From: Latrodectus hesperus
Taxonomy: Eukaryota > Arthropoda > Arachnida > Araneae > Theridiidae
Assembly (NCBI GenBank): GCA_037975125.1
Contig: JAJQOW010000014.1
Location: 3,001,286 to 3,065,285, forward strand
Length of the DNA stretch: 64,000 nt
Reading direction: 5' to 3'
Part shown: piece by piece, positions 11,940 to 22,369 of the stretch
Numbering within the stretch: position 1 is the stretch's first letter
How the letters are laid out: every line of letters begins with the position of its first letter
Notes under the pieces: model-generated
Databases searched by the model: none
What the model saw: only the letters and a program-made list of their open reading frames with translations
What the model was told of the DNA's origin: nothing
Made by a program: the position numbers and the translations under genes

Positions 11940-12370
11940 GAGAACGCCGGGATAGCCCACGTGGGCAAGGCTTAATGTCGCACCGGATAACCAGGAAACT
12001 CGGCGTTACTCTGCTGCCTCTTTTTCCGTCTCTAAGGATTTTGCCGAAGTATCGCAGCAGCCGTAGAAGTATCATATAACTTGGTTCACCCCTGAAGCAA
12101 ATCTCTCGTAGTTTTGGAGGAACTTCATTCGTACTGCTCCAGTCCCGGCTTTTCTCCTCGGCAACTCAACATGTCCGGCACTGGTCTCGCACCTTTCCAG
12201 TCTCGGGTCTTCTCCCAGGCAGCTCCACGCGCTCGGCCCCGGTCTGTCTCACTAAAAATCTCGACCTTTCTTTTTTCTTGCTGGCGCCAAAACTGGTTCC
12301 TGTCCCATGCGAATATACCCGGTGCCCCTCACAAACAAGTCTCTTTGCCAACCACAGGAAAATTAAATTA
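11940..12370. other. GC-rich island, possible LTR-element leader fragment
   Basis: This 430-bp stretch is much richer in G and C than its surroundings and starts directly at the end of a minisatellite. It contains the 12-bp palindrome GCCCACGTGGGC (11955-11966). On the minus strand it holds TTGGCGCCAGCAAG near 12280, reminiscent of a primer-binding site after an LTR. Overlapping frames exist on both strands (12114-12404 plus, 12166-12516 minus) but neither has a recognisable domain. It may be part of a decayed LTR retroelement, another repeat, or a host promoter or exon. I cannot decide. Confidence 0.3.
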
Positions 12371-12519
12371 TATTCATTTGTGGTCAGCACAAAAGTGTGT
12401 TTAAAATGCTTGTTTTGATGTACAAGATTAAAACTAAAATCTTTGGATTGGGCACATTTTGAAAACTCATGAAAAGTATTAGTTTCATTAATACCAGGGT
12501 ATCTGAATTTTGACACATT

Positions 12520-13750
12520 TTGATGTTTAGTAGTTCATTGTTAATGTAAGCAAAATCAATGGCATTTATTTATAGAACAATTTATATATTATTTTATAGT
12601 GGGTAAGAGTTTTCTAATTTTGAAAAAAAGTTAAGTAGGAAAGAGTACTTAATCAGTAATTATTTTTATATATTTGTCTTTTTTGAATAGAAAAAAAAAA
12701 GGAAACGATTTGTTAGAAATAATTGTATAAAAATCCAAACGAAAGCAGTCATTGATACTGATTGTATTTAATATGCTTGTTCTTTATTCTTATTTAAATA
12801 TAGATATCCCCTCAGTTCTAGCCCCAAATTAATCTTTAAGTTAATTACATTAGAAGGTAATTTGCCAAGGTATTTTGTTATATCTTGAATATGTCTTATT
12901 CTTGAATGCAAATCTCAATTACTTCAATTATGTTTTGATGTTATCCAAACAATTCCAGACTTTCGAAAGCCTTTTCGATGTCCATAGTGTATTGTGTTTA
13001 TATAGGGCTCGGTAAATAATAATTCCTCATTGCATGTCCTAAATGATAAGTCTAGAAAAATTCCTAAGCCTTCATACGGATAAATGTTTTTATAGATGTG
13101 AAATATATTAATAATCTTTCAATGTAGCTCATTACATTTTAGGATAAATTCTTTATCTTTTCAAGATGTATCTAATTTAATGCTGATTTAGCATTTACTG
13201 ATTGATAATTCAATAATGATTTTATATTTGTTGGTTGATGAAAATTTTGGTAATTTATTGTTGATTTTCAATGATTTTAATTCAATGTTGATTTCGCAAT
13301 CCCGGATAGCCAGGTGTTTTATTTGAACCAACAAGTTATTTAGGGGATCAATATAGGTACTCAATATTAATTTGTTTATTACATTTTTCTCTTACTCTTT
13401 TGTATAGTAAACATTGTTTCAATAATATTTTATTTGCAGTTTTATAAAGAAGATGATGCTGATGATAGAAAAATTAACATTCAGTTATTCTTTTTGCATA
13501 CAAATTTCATCTCTATGTATCGATATCTTATGTCGTATTTGCAACATACATCAGGAATTTAATAAATAGGATACTCAGTATAAAATTTTCAAAATTCATG
13601 ACATTTAGACATAAACTAAGATTATTGCTTTTCATTAAAATTTGTATGCTATTAAAATTTGTATTCTATTTTTTAACTTCTCATACTTCGGAAATTGAGA
13701 CGAACATTTTCAGGAAATTTGCTTAAATTAACTATAGACTAATATAGACT
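12520..13750. other. AT-rich DNA, no gene seen
   Basis: No supported gene or named repeat. Confidence 0.55.
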
Positions 13751-13751
13751 A

Positions 13752-13881
<130 letters not shown>

Positions 13882-13901
13882 TGTGTGTATACATACATAT
13901 A

Positions 13902-13935
13902 AGAGGTCACTTGAAATTTTTCAGATACAACTAGG
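13902..13935. repeat. Mariner left terminal inverted repeat
   Basis: Shares the block (C/T)TGAAATTTTT(C/G)AGATAC with the right end in inverted orientation. It includes the transposase-binding end downstream of the transposase stop. Confidence 0.85.
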
Positions 13936-13960
13936 TTTTTAAAGTTATACTTACAAAATT

Positions 13961-15001
13961 TTAGGTGTGTTCAAAGTAGTCTCCTCCAACATCAATGCAC
14001 TTTTGTAGACAAATTTTCCACAGATTAAATGCCTCAAGCCATTCATTTCTTCGAATAGATGAAAAAAATGCATTTATAGCCACATCAATCTCTTCTTCTG
14101 AATGAAAACGACGTCCACGTAAGTTCTTTTTAGATTAAAGAATAACCAAAAGTCGCACATAGGTGATCAGGTGAATACGGCGGATGTTCGATCACTTTAA
14201 TATGGTTTTGCTTAAGAAACTCAACTGTTAATCCGGCTGTATGTGAAGATGCATTGTCATGGTGAAGCATTAGTCCCCTAACATTCAGTTCTTGTAGAAT
14301 TTCTGGAAGACATTTAGTGGTATACGAGTTTGCTGTGTTACTGTCTTCTGTCCTTCCAACTTGATGGCTTTGACCAATCCCGTACTTCTGAAGAAAACGG
14401 CATACATCACTTTTTTCAGTGCGCGTTGTTTTTTCACCATTGTCGGCGTGGGATCATCTTCAAAGACCCATACTTTGCTTTCTTGACGTGTTGGAACGTC
14501 AAAAAATGGTATGTACGTTTCATCACCTGTTACAATTTTAGAATTGATGCGGTGGCCACCATCATTCAGCATATTAAGAGTTTCTTTACTGATTCTGACA
14601 CGCTCCTCTTTTTGATGCTCAGTTAGATTTTGGGGAACCCAACGGCAAACTAATTTTTTCATATGTAATTCTTCATGAATGATTTTGTGTATGGCTGCGG
14701 ATCCAATATTAAGTTCCTTCTGCATCATTTGATAGGTACAACGATTATCATCCATTAACATTTTTCGTATGGCAGACACATTATCCGGGATTACTGCCGA
14801 CGGCGGCCTTCCTGTGTGTTCTTCATCCTGAAGAAAATTGCGACCTTTTCTAAATTCTCTAAGCCATCTGAATACAGTAGCACGAGCTGGAGATTCATCA
14901 CAAAATGCTAATTGTAACCGTTGAACGCATTCTTCTTGATTTAATCCTGCTTTGAAATTGTAGAAAATCATAGCGCGAAAATGTTCTCGCGTCAACTCCA
15001 T
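13961..15001 (-). pseudogene. Mariner transposase pseudogene (three frameshifts)
   Basis: The start ATG at 15001 opens 238 codons with a mariner N-terminal helix-turn-helix region (QEECVQRLQL, then ATVFRWLREF), the family motif WVPQNLTEHQKEERV and the first catalytic Asp in TGDET. The frame then runs off at about 14320-14335, where homology continues in another frame with LNVRGLMLHHDNASSH (second Asp). A second shift near 14165-14175 leads to CDFWLFFNLK (third Asp), and a third near 14125 leads to the C-terminal end (FHSEEEIDVAIN to GGDYFEHT) with its stop at 13961-13963. All three catalytic positions survive, but in different frames, so no active enzyme can be made from this copy. The intact total length would be about 345 residues, normal for the family. 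Confidence 0.93.
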
Positions 15002-15128
15002 TTTCTCTTCTGTTTAAAATTTATTCCACGCTAAACATGTTGAAGTAAGTCAGTAAAAAATCGTCTTCTGTGTTAAAATACTTTGTACTTTAAAATTAAA
15101 CCGTTATTTTTATTTTGTAAATTCTCAT

Positions 15129-15163
15129 CTGCGCGTATCTCAAAAATTTCAGAGTAACCCTCG
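15129..15163. repeat. Mariner right terminal inverted repeat
   Basis: Its reverse complement starts CGAGGGTTACTCTGAAATTT and continues GAGATACG, matching the left end with a few mismatches. The transposase start codon is about 130 bp inside it. Confidence 0.85.
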
Positions 15164-15177
15164 TATACATTATATAA

Positions 15178-15178
<1 letters not shown>

Positions 15179-15253
<75 letters not shown>
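15179..15253. repeat. (TA)n microsatellite, right of mariner
   Basis: A 75-bp TA run beginning about 15 bp outside the right mariner end, probably the other half of the array at 13755-13878. Confidence 0.97.
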
Positions 15254-15257
<4 letters not shown>

Positions 15258-16773
15258 AATCTTCCACCTATCCACCTATTACAATATTTTATTTTCAACT
15301 TTAGTTGTTTTTTATGTGGTTTATTTCGTTTGTTTTTAAAAGTCCAAATAATTGCTTAGATCACGTAAAAATTGATAGCGTAATTTCCGATAAACATGAT
15401 AAATCTATCCGAAATGACTGTTTTTCGTTAAAAAATGAATAAATTATTCAAGGCAGTATATAATTTCTTAACTTACAAATTGTAATCAATAACTACAGAA
15501 TTATACATAAACTATTTTAATGTAAAAGATCATGGAACGATATCTTTTACTGCAGATTACATTTTCAACAAGTGAAATATTGTTTCCAGAATCATTCATT
15601 GTAGTTCTAAGAATAGAACACATTACTCAAAATTCAGCTCACTAATTTACATTAGTTCGATAATAGTGTTTTAGCTTTTGTAATTATGTTACAATACAGC
15701 TATACAATGAATTATTTGAGATATATATGAAGACACAATTTTTCTTGATAGCATATTTTCTTCAAATATGATTAAATGGTGGTGTGTTTTTTTGAATTGG
15801 TGTTTTCATCATGAATCTTTAAAGATATTTAAGAATTTAATTCCATTTGTTGAGGTGTATAGGTCCTATCAGCATGTTGTTCGGACCACGAGTAAACTCA
15901 TTAATATTTTATATAATTTAAATTGACCATAAATGTTTTATTATAAAAATAATAGAAATATAAAAGGATAGTTTACTTTAGATATTTAAAATATTAAATA
16001 AGAGATTTTAAACCTCACTCTATACTTGTACTGGATAATATAAGATTATTAATAACAAATAGAGATGTTTATTTTCTTTGTTTTTGATTCATAATTTTAT
16101 GCAATGACTTTAAAAATCTTTCTATTTAACACAATACAATTTTTAATAAAAATGAATATTGAAATCATATACTTGATTTATTTCTTTAGATCAAACAGAA
16201 ATAGTATTGCTATGTATAGAATTGCTTGAAATAGTACAACCCGAACACATTCAGAGCATTTTTTTAAATACACTACATATATGCATTGTAACCATTTTTG
16301 CTTATTTAGCTTTAGAAAACATTAATATTGAGCTGTACTAATATTTGATGTATACCAATATTATTCTTCAGAAATGTTAAATGTGTATAAAATTTTAAGT
16401 ATTTTTTTTAAATTTAAAAAATGCTATATCAAAAACTATTAAGCATATTTGAAAGAAATTAATACCAAATAATCTCTATATTGTTATCTAGAACATGTAC
16501 TAAAATTTTAAGTTTTTGTTAAAAAAATATAAAAATTACGGCCAGTTGAATATTTATACTGAAATTTTAGCCAAATTTTCTATGCCATTATTCGAATAAA
16601 CAGCCATAATTTGGGAAATATTTAAGTGATTAAAATTCTTTTAGTACATTCTCTAGAAAACAATATACAGATCAAGCTCATGAAATTTCATAGTGATATT
16701 ATGGAAATAGTTTGAGTTATCATTTTTGAAGCGCAGTTCTGAGAATTACAGGCAGTTCTGAGAAAATCGCATT
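15254..16773. other. AT-rich DNA, no gene seen
   Basis: No supported gene or named repeat. Confidence 0.55.
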
Positions 16774-16783
16774 TAAAGATTAA

Positions 16784-17173
16784 AGTTGTTGTTTACTAAT
16801 GACACTTGGACAAACCAAGATCGCTATGCTATGCGAATTAAGTCCATTGGGAGCGTTTTTCGTTTTAATCGGAGCACCATGAAGGTGAAAGTACGACTTT
16901 GCTCTACACACATGCCATAGGTACCCGTTTATAGGGTAGGCATTTTCCGTTTTAATCGGAACACCATGAAGGTGAAAGTACGACTTTGCTCTACACACAT
17001 GCCATAGGTACCCGTTTATAGGGTAGGCATCCATTCACACCTCATTCATACAAGGAAAGGACAAAGACAGGATAGATAGAGAGAGAAAGTACATCCATGC
17101 CTGAACCGGGATTCGAATCCAGGACCTCCTTATCCGTAGTCAGGCACGCTGACCACTAGACAAGTTGGTCGGC
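16784..17173 (-). mobile_element. tRNA-Arg-like SINE with internal duplication
   Basis: On the minus strand the head (17173 to about 17100) reads as a tRNA-like sequence: an A-box-like TTGTCTAGTGGTCAG, a CTGACTACGGAT segment matching the anticodon arm of tRNA-Arg(ACG), and a B box GATTCGAATCC. The body carries CCTACCCTATAAACGGGTACC, shared with the copies at 43339 and 47536. An 87-bp body segment is duplicated in tandem (16861-16947 and 16948-17034), making this copy longer. Target duplication TAAAGATTAA flanks it (16774-16783 and 17174-17183). The tail reads AAACAACAAC on the minus strand. The 84-codon frame here is only the SINE body read as protein. Confidence 0.9.
16861..17034. repeat. 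87-bp tandem duplication inside the SINE
   Basis: Two nearly identical units starting CGTTTTAATCGGA(G/A)CACC contain the GTACCCGTTTATAGGGTAGG block. The other two SINE copies in the window have a single block, so the duplication is particular to this copy or subfamily. Confidence 0.9.
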
Positions 17174-17183
17174 TAAAGATTAA

Positions 17184-18115
17184 GGTATTGTGTCTTTATA
17201 AGAAATTCTCATATTTGCTGATTAATTTTTTTATTTTAATTTGCTGATTGATTTCCGGAACAGTAATTATTTCATGTATCTCTTAAAAGCTTACTAAATT
17301 TATATTTCAAAATTAAACACTTTTTAAACTAATTTTTAACATCATTCTGGCCCTTTAAACACCCACTTCCGGTGCTTTAAATGTCCACTTTCGGTTTCCT
17401 ATTTTTACAAAATCCTTCATATCTCGGAATATAATTAACGTAGAGGCAAAAACAAACCTGTTTTGGAAAGCTATTTAAATTACTTAGTTAACGAAAGAAA
17501 AACCTTAATTTATCATTTTTGGTCGAAATTGAAGTTTTTAACGTGTACGGGTACCTTAAAAAAATCAGACTGAATAATTCATTCACAATACTATTCAGTC
17601 CATATTTGATATATAGAAAATTTTTTCCATAGAGGTAATCCCATATCATGCATTGCAATTAAGAAATAAAAGGTGTATTTCAGAAGTTCTTGCTTATTTC
17701 TTTGCATATGCTGTCACTAAATGATGCGTGAAAAATGTAACGATAGAGTAACAAAAACAAACTAAACTACATTAATGTAGAAAAGTGAAAAATAGACTGA
17801 GTAAAATTAAATTTATACCTAGAAAGTAACAGTTTATTTTATGGCGTTTCTCAATTTCAAAAAATCAGCGGAAGTGTTTTTGATTTGCTGTTGTATACAG
17901 GTTTGTATTTGATCTTAATCAAGTTAGTAACTGTGATGAGGAATGAAAATATACATTTAATTTTCGTCAAGAAATTTTTTTATTGGGTTAATGTGAAAGA
18001 GTAAGGGTGATACCTTAAGTACAATCTTTTAACTGCTTAAGTTATCAACTAAGTGTTAATCTCATCACTATTTTGTGGTTAAATATGATGGTGTATTGCT
18101 TTCAAATGTATAACA

Positions 18116-18117
<2 letters not shown>
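17184..18117. other. AT-rich DNA, no gene seen
   Basis: Only a short local echo (CCCACTTCCGGTGCTTTAAA then TCCACTTTCGGT, about 17360-17400) was noticed. No gene is supported. Confidence 0.5.

Positions 18118-18181
<64 letters not shown>
18118..18181. repeat. (TA)n microsatellite, 5' of Penelope-like element
   Basis: A 64-bp TA run that abuts the first 310-bp repeat of the retroelement with no spacer beyond two bases. Confidence 0.97.
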
Positions 18182-18182
<1 letters not shown>

Positions 18183-18183
<1 letters not shown>

Positions 18184-19112
18184 GTTGCTTGCAAAATGTA
18201 TAATATTATTTATCTTCTCGAATGTAATATTTGTAAATTTAGATATATAGGCCAAACAAGCAACCCTTTAAATATTCGTATTAATTTACACAGGTCCAAT
18301 ATTAAAAACTATGACAATAAAAAATTTAATCTTGAATTCAATCATTTTCAAATCCATAGTTTCAATAACGCTGTTATTAGTATTATAGACATCGAACCCA
18401 ATACAGATATACGTATTATAAAGGAAAATAGGTTTATCATTAATTTAAAATCTCTTGCACCTTTTGGTTTAAATGAATTATTTAATGGCAAATGTTGCTT
18501 GCAAAATGTATAATATTATTTATCTTCTCGAATGTAATATTTGTAAATTTAGATATATAGGCCAAACAAGCAACCCTTTAAATATTCGTATTAATTTACA
18601 CAGGTCCAATATTAAAAACTATGACAATAAAAAATTTAATCTTGAATTCAATCATTTTCAAATCCATAGTTTCAATAACGCTGTTATTAGTATTATAGAC
18701 ATCGAACCCAATACAGATATACGTATTATAAAGGAAAATAGGTTTATCATTAATTTAAAATCTCTTGCACCTTTTGGTTTAAATGAATTATTTAATGGCA
18801 AATGTTGCTTGCAAAATGTATAATATTATTTATCTTCTCGAATGTAATATTTGTAAATTTAGATATATAGGCCAAACAAGCAACCCTTTAAATATTCGTA
18901 TTAATTTACACAGGTCCAATATTAAAAACTATGACAATAAAAAATTTAATCTTGAATTCAATCATTTTCAAATCCATAGTTTCAATAACGCTGTTATTAG
19001 TATTATAGACATCGAACCCAATACAGATATACGTATTATAAAGGAAAATAGGTTTATCATTAATTTAAAATCTCTTGCACCTTTTGGTTTAAATGAATTA
19101 TTTAATGGCAAA
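18183..19112 (+). repeat. Tandem triplication of the GIY-YIG-coding segment (3 x 310 bp)
   Basis: Units start at 18183, 18493 and 18803 with TGTTGCTTGCAAAATG and appear identical base for base. Because 310 is not a multiple of three, the reading frame shifts at each junction, so the three domains cannot be one fused protein. Each gives a short frame ending just after the next junction, and only the third unit runs into the RT. Identity between units points to recent duplication by template jumping, slippage or unequal exchange. Confidence 0.95.
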
Positions 19113-21137
19113 ATTATTAACTATTCTAATAGTAATTCCTTTGTATTTTTTCACAATAATTACTATAAAACTAAAAGATTTAAAAGAGCTGGACGAAAAT
19201 TTAAAAAATCTTACAATAAAATAGATCTTAAAAATAATTTTGAGTTTTATTTGGATAAAATTTATAATTTGGAATCTTCCTTCTCTAGTACTTATAATTG
19301 GCTACCTTGCAAAGTATTTATTATGAAACTGACTGATAGTGATTGCAAATTTTTATATTCGTGTATAAACGATATAAATTTCCACAACCAGCATTTTAAG
19401 ATTTTATTTTTTGACCTATTTAAATACAGATATAATAAAGTTAAAATTAAGAAAAATATTAGATTACATTATTTCACTATTAATTTTCAACATCCTAAGT
19501 TTGATAATTTTAAACTAAACAGTTTTGTTAATGATTTGTATAATATTTTTCCTATAGAAGATGTTACTATCAAAATTGCTTTTTCTTATGATATTCCTTT
19601 TGGACGTAAAATCTTTAACTATAATCAATTTTGCAAAGATATCTCCTCATCTAGAAAGCTATCTAAATGTATTTGTCATAGTAATGAACTAAAAAATTTC
19701 ATTAATACTGATTTCGGTCATATTATCACAGGTGATTTAAACATTGTTAATGACCCTAAATTAAAAGAAATATTAAGTAAAGGAACTAAATATAGACCAG
19801 TTTTTCAACTAAATAGATTTAAAATAATTAAAGTAATTTTATATAATATTGATTCATTTATCTTTAAAATTTCTAAATTTTATAATGTACCTATTGAATT
19901 TTTTACAGTCTGGAAGTTTAAACTTTTTAATAAAATTAAGAAATATATTTTTGTCAATAATGTAACATTTCCAGGTATTAAGCTTGGTCCATTAAAACCA
20001 GCCATAAATAATCTGAAAGATAACTTCATCATTACGCCAGTAGATAAAGCCTCTAATAATTACGCATTTTTTTGTAAGAAATTCTATTTAGATTTAATTG
20101 ATAATGAAACCTTAAATTCCAGCACATATAAGCGTTTAAACTCCACTGTTAATATTATTAATAAAAAAATCCTTGGGCTTTACAAACTTTTAAATATTAG
20201 CAACTATAAATTAGAGTTTCCTTATTTAACAGTCATTCCTAAATTTCACAAAATTCCTATAAAGTTTAGATTTATCACCTGTGGTACTAAATCATACATG
20301 AATAAACCTGGAATCATTTTTGCTAAATTTCTTAATATTATATTAGACAATATTGTTAAATCAGAAGCCACTTGGATCATTAATAATAATAGGCCTATTT
20401 TGGATTTTTTATCGAAAAATTATATTTATTGTATTAATTCTTTTGACTTTAAAGACCTTTTTACTAGTATTCCCATGGATAAATTAAACGATGTATTACA
20501 CCTTTATTATCAGGACTATAGAAACTTATTAAATATTAATTTTGATTACTGGAATAATTTAGTTAAAATGTGTATTTATAATAATTTTATATTTAACGGT
20601 GAAAATATTTTTATTCAAAATTGTGGAATTCCACAGGGATCCAACTTTTCTAGCACACTAGCAAATTTATTTTTACATTATTTTGAAAAAAACTTCTTTT
20701 ATCAATATCCTTTTGCTTTTCGATACATAGATGATTTCATTATTTTCAACAATTTAAAATTTGAAGATATTTCTAAAACTATTTACCCTGAAGAACTTTC
20801 TCTAATTAAAACTAATTTATGTGAAACTAAAACAGAATTTCTGGATTTATTTATCACTATTGATAATTCCACTACATATATAGACATTTTCGACAAAACT
20901 AAACAGTTTAATTTTCATGTTAATAAGTTAATTTCTTGGAACTCCAATATTTCTTTAAAAATATACAGAAACATTATAATTAATGAGTTTAATCGCATTT
21001 ATATAATCTGTAACAATTATGAATATACTAAAAATCAAATTAAACGCTTAATAGCTCACCTAAAAAATAACAATATTCCAATTAATTTTATTTTAAAATA
21101 TGTAGGAAGTAGGGAATCGCTTGTAAGATTGAAGTAA
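18783..21137 (+). CDS. GIY-YIG plus reverse transcriptase polyprotein (Penelope-like)
   Basis: A 784-codon open frame without internal stops. Its apparent ATG lies in the tail of the second 310-bp unit, so the first seven or so residues are junction-derived and the true start is uncertain; an ATG 11 codons downstream is an alternative. Residues 14-105 form a GIY-YIG endonuclease-like domain: NIIY at 14-17, C21-x2-C24, YIG at 28-30, R39 and E88 (KENRFI), ending AxxFGLN-like at 99-104. The RT follows, with motif A-like SFDFKDLFTSIP near 553, motif B GIPQGSNFSSTLANLF near 616 and the catalytic YIDD box near 648-651. A thumb region extends to the end. The product would nick DNA and prime reverse transcription of its own RNA. 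The intact frame suggests recent activity. Codon use is very AT-rich. Confidence 0.9.
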   Translation: MNYLMANVACKMYNIIYLLECNICKFRYIGQTSNPLNIRINLHRSNIKNYDNKKFNLEFNHFQIHSFNNAVISIIDIEPNTDIRIIKENRFIINLKSLAPFGLNELFNGKIINYSNSNSFVFFHNNYYKTKRFKRAGRKFKKSYNKIDLKNNFEFYLDKIYNLESSFSSTYNWLPCKVFIMKLTDSDCKFLYSCINDINFHNQHFKILFFDLFKYRYNKVKIKKNIRLHYFTINFQHPKFDNFKLNSFVNDLYNIFPIEDVTIKIAFSYDIPFGRKIFNYNQFCKDISSSRKLSKCICHSNELKNFINTDFGHIITGDLNIVNDPKLKEILSKGTKYRPVFQLNRFKIIKVILYNIDSFIFKISKFYNVPIEFFTVWKFKLFNKIKKYIFVNNVTFPGIKLGPLKPAINNLKDNFIITPVDKASNNYAFFCKKFYLDLIDNETLNSSTYKRLNSTVNIINKKILGLYKLLNISNYKLEFPYLTVIPKFHKIPIKFRFITCGTKSYMNKPGIIFAKFLNIILDNIVKSEATWIINNNRPILDFLSKNYIYCINSFDFKDLFTSIPMDKLNDVLHLYYQDYRNLLNINFDYWNNLVKMCIYNNFIFNGENIFIQNCGIPQGSNFSSTLANLFLHYFEKNFFYQYPFAFRYIDDFIIFNNLKFEDISKTIYPEELSLIKTNLCETKTEFLDLFITIDNSTTYIDIFDKTKQFNFHVNKLISWNSNISLKIYRNIIINEFNRIYIICNNYEYTKNQIKRLIAHLKNNNIPINFILKYVGSRESLVRLK

Positions 21138-21575
21138 TGCGTAGTTTTTATAACTACAGAAGGGCCACCCAAGCATTGAAGTTCTTACAAGAATCCTGAA
21201 AATACCTACATATATACACTTTATTTTATACATAACTAAATCTTAAATCCCTTTTAATACGCTTTAACTTTGTAAACCACTTTAACTTTTTGAATTTAAT
21301 TACTTCTGGCAATATTTCTTCATTCTAATTTCAAATTTACTTTTGGCAACTTCCTACTATTCTCATATATAAATTCAATCTGATTTACTGGCTTTTGTAT
21401 TTTGTATTTTCTACTGTATGTATTTTTTTACTGTATGTATTTTTCTACTATTGTGAGTATTTTTCTACTAATGTGAGTATTTTCATCTATAGTGAGTACT
21501 TTTATTCTTCTGCATATATACTTATCTTTTCTACATATATATTTAGTCTAATTTTTAATTAAGTTCTTTTAATAC
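21138..21575 (+). other. 5' half of the Penelope-like element 3' UTR
   Basis: AT-rich non-coding sequence after the RT stop. At about 21405-21510 it contains a short degenerate tandem repeat with a unit near 20 bp, built on GTATTTTTCTACT plus TGTGA or TGTAT. Only the structured segment that follows is notable. Confidence 0.6.
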
Positions 21576-21688
21576 GAACACTCTTCGGGGGAATTGCTCG
21601 AAGATTTTTAGACATTTGTCCTTCGAGCATGTCAGAAAAGAGTGTTCATTTTTGCATAGCTGACCATCTCCCTCCTGATGAAGACATG
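21576..21688 (+). ncRNA. Candidate permuted (pseudoknotted) hammerhead-like ribozyme
   Basis: Three strands together carry the whole hammerhead core. Strand 1 (21576-21592): GAACACTCTT, then C at 21586 as position 17, then GGGGGA. Strand 2 (21628-21647): CATGTC, A, then GAA with A15.1 at 21638, continuing AAGAGTGTTC. Strand 3 (21669-21688): TCCCTC, CTGATGA at 21675-21681, A, GACATG. Stem III is 21576-21585 with 21638-21647 (10 bp). Stem I is 21587-21592 with 21669-21674 (6 bp, one G-U). Stem II is 21628-21633 with 21683-21688 (6 bp after an A-A mismatch at 10.1/11.1). The strand order is unlike normal hammerheads and makes the stems cross. A hairpin (CTCGAAG 21597-21603 with CTTCGAG 21621-21627) abuts stem II. 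Cleavage would be expected after C21586. Penelope elements are known to carry hammerheads; this topology is inferred from pairing only. Confidence 0.45.
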
Positions 21689-21709
21689 GTCCCTATGCCT
21701 TCTTGTCTT
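21662..21709 (+). other. Alternative hairpins competing with the ribozyme-like fold
   Basis: GACCAT (21662-21667) can pair with ATGGTC (21686-21691), enclosing CTGATGA. AAGACA (21681-21686) can pair with TGTCTT (21704-21709). Both would use bases needed for stem II, so this segment can form mutually exclusive structures. Whether this is a switch, a 3'-end recognition hairpin for the RT, or chance is unknown. Confidence 0.4.
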
Positions 21710-21875
21710 TTGCTTCATATACTTTAGTATTTTTCCAATTTTATCTTATTTATCTAGGTAAATCTTTCTTTAGCTGCTTTTGCGCTGGCTAGATTTCCTA
21801 TTATGCATTGTAGTTACAACATTATATTTTTAGCATTGTATTTATTACTTTATATTCATATATGTATTTTCTTTA

Positions 21876-22369
<494 letters not shown>

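Larger units (their letters stand above)
13902..15163 (-). mobile_element. Full-length mariner transposon, inactive
   Basis: The 1262-bp element is bounded by imperfect inverted repeats of about 30 bp. The left end reads AGAGGTCACTTGAAATTTTT and the right end, reverse-complemented, reads CGAGGGTTACTCTGAAATTT. Each outer end is next to a TA (13900-13901 and 15164-15165), the target duplication of mariner elements. It carries one transposase gene on the minus strand, broken by frameshifts. It sits between two (TA)n arrays, so it most likely inserted into a TA microsatellite. Length, ends and transposase all fit the mariner family. Confidence 0.93.

Noticed and set aside
12114..12516. Overlapping plus and minus frames in the GC-rich island
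   Set aside because: Higher GC lowers stop frequency and neither frame shows a domain, signal peptide or splice context, so no gene is called.
18073..18823. Two separate small GIY-YIG proteins from the first two 310-bp units
   Set aside because: They are partial copies that end soon after each junction because of the frame shift, so they are repeat products rather than genes.
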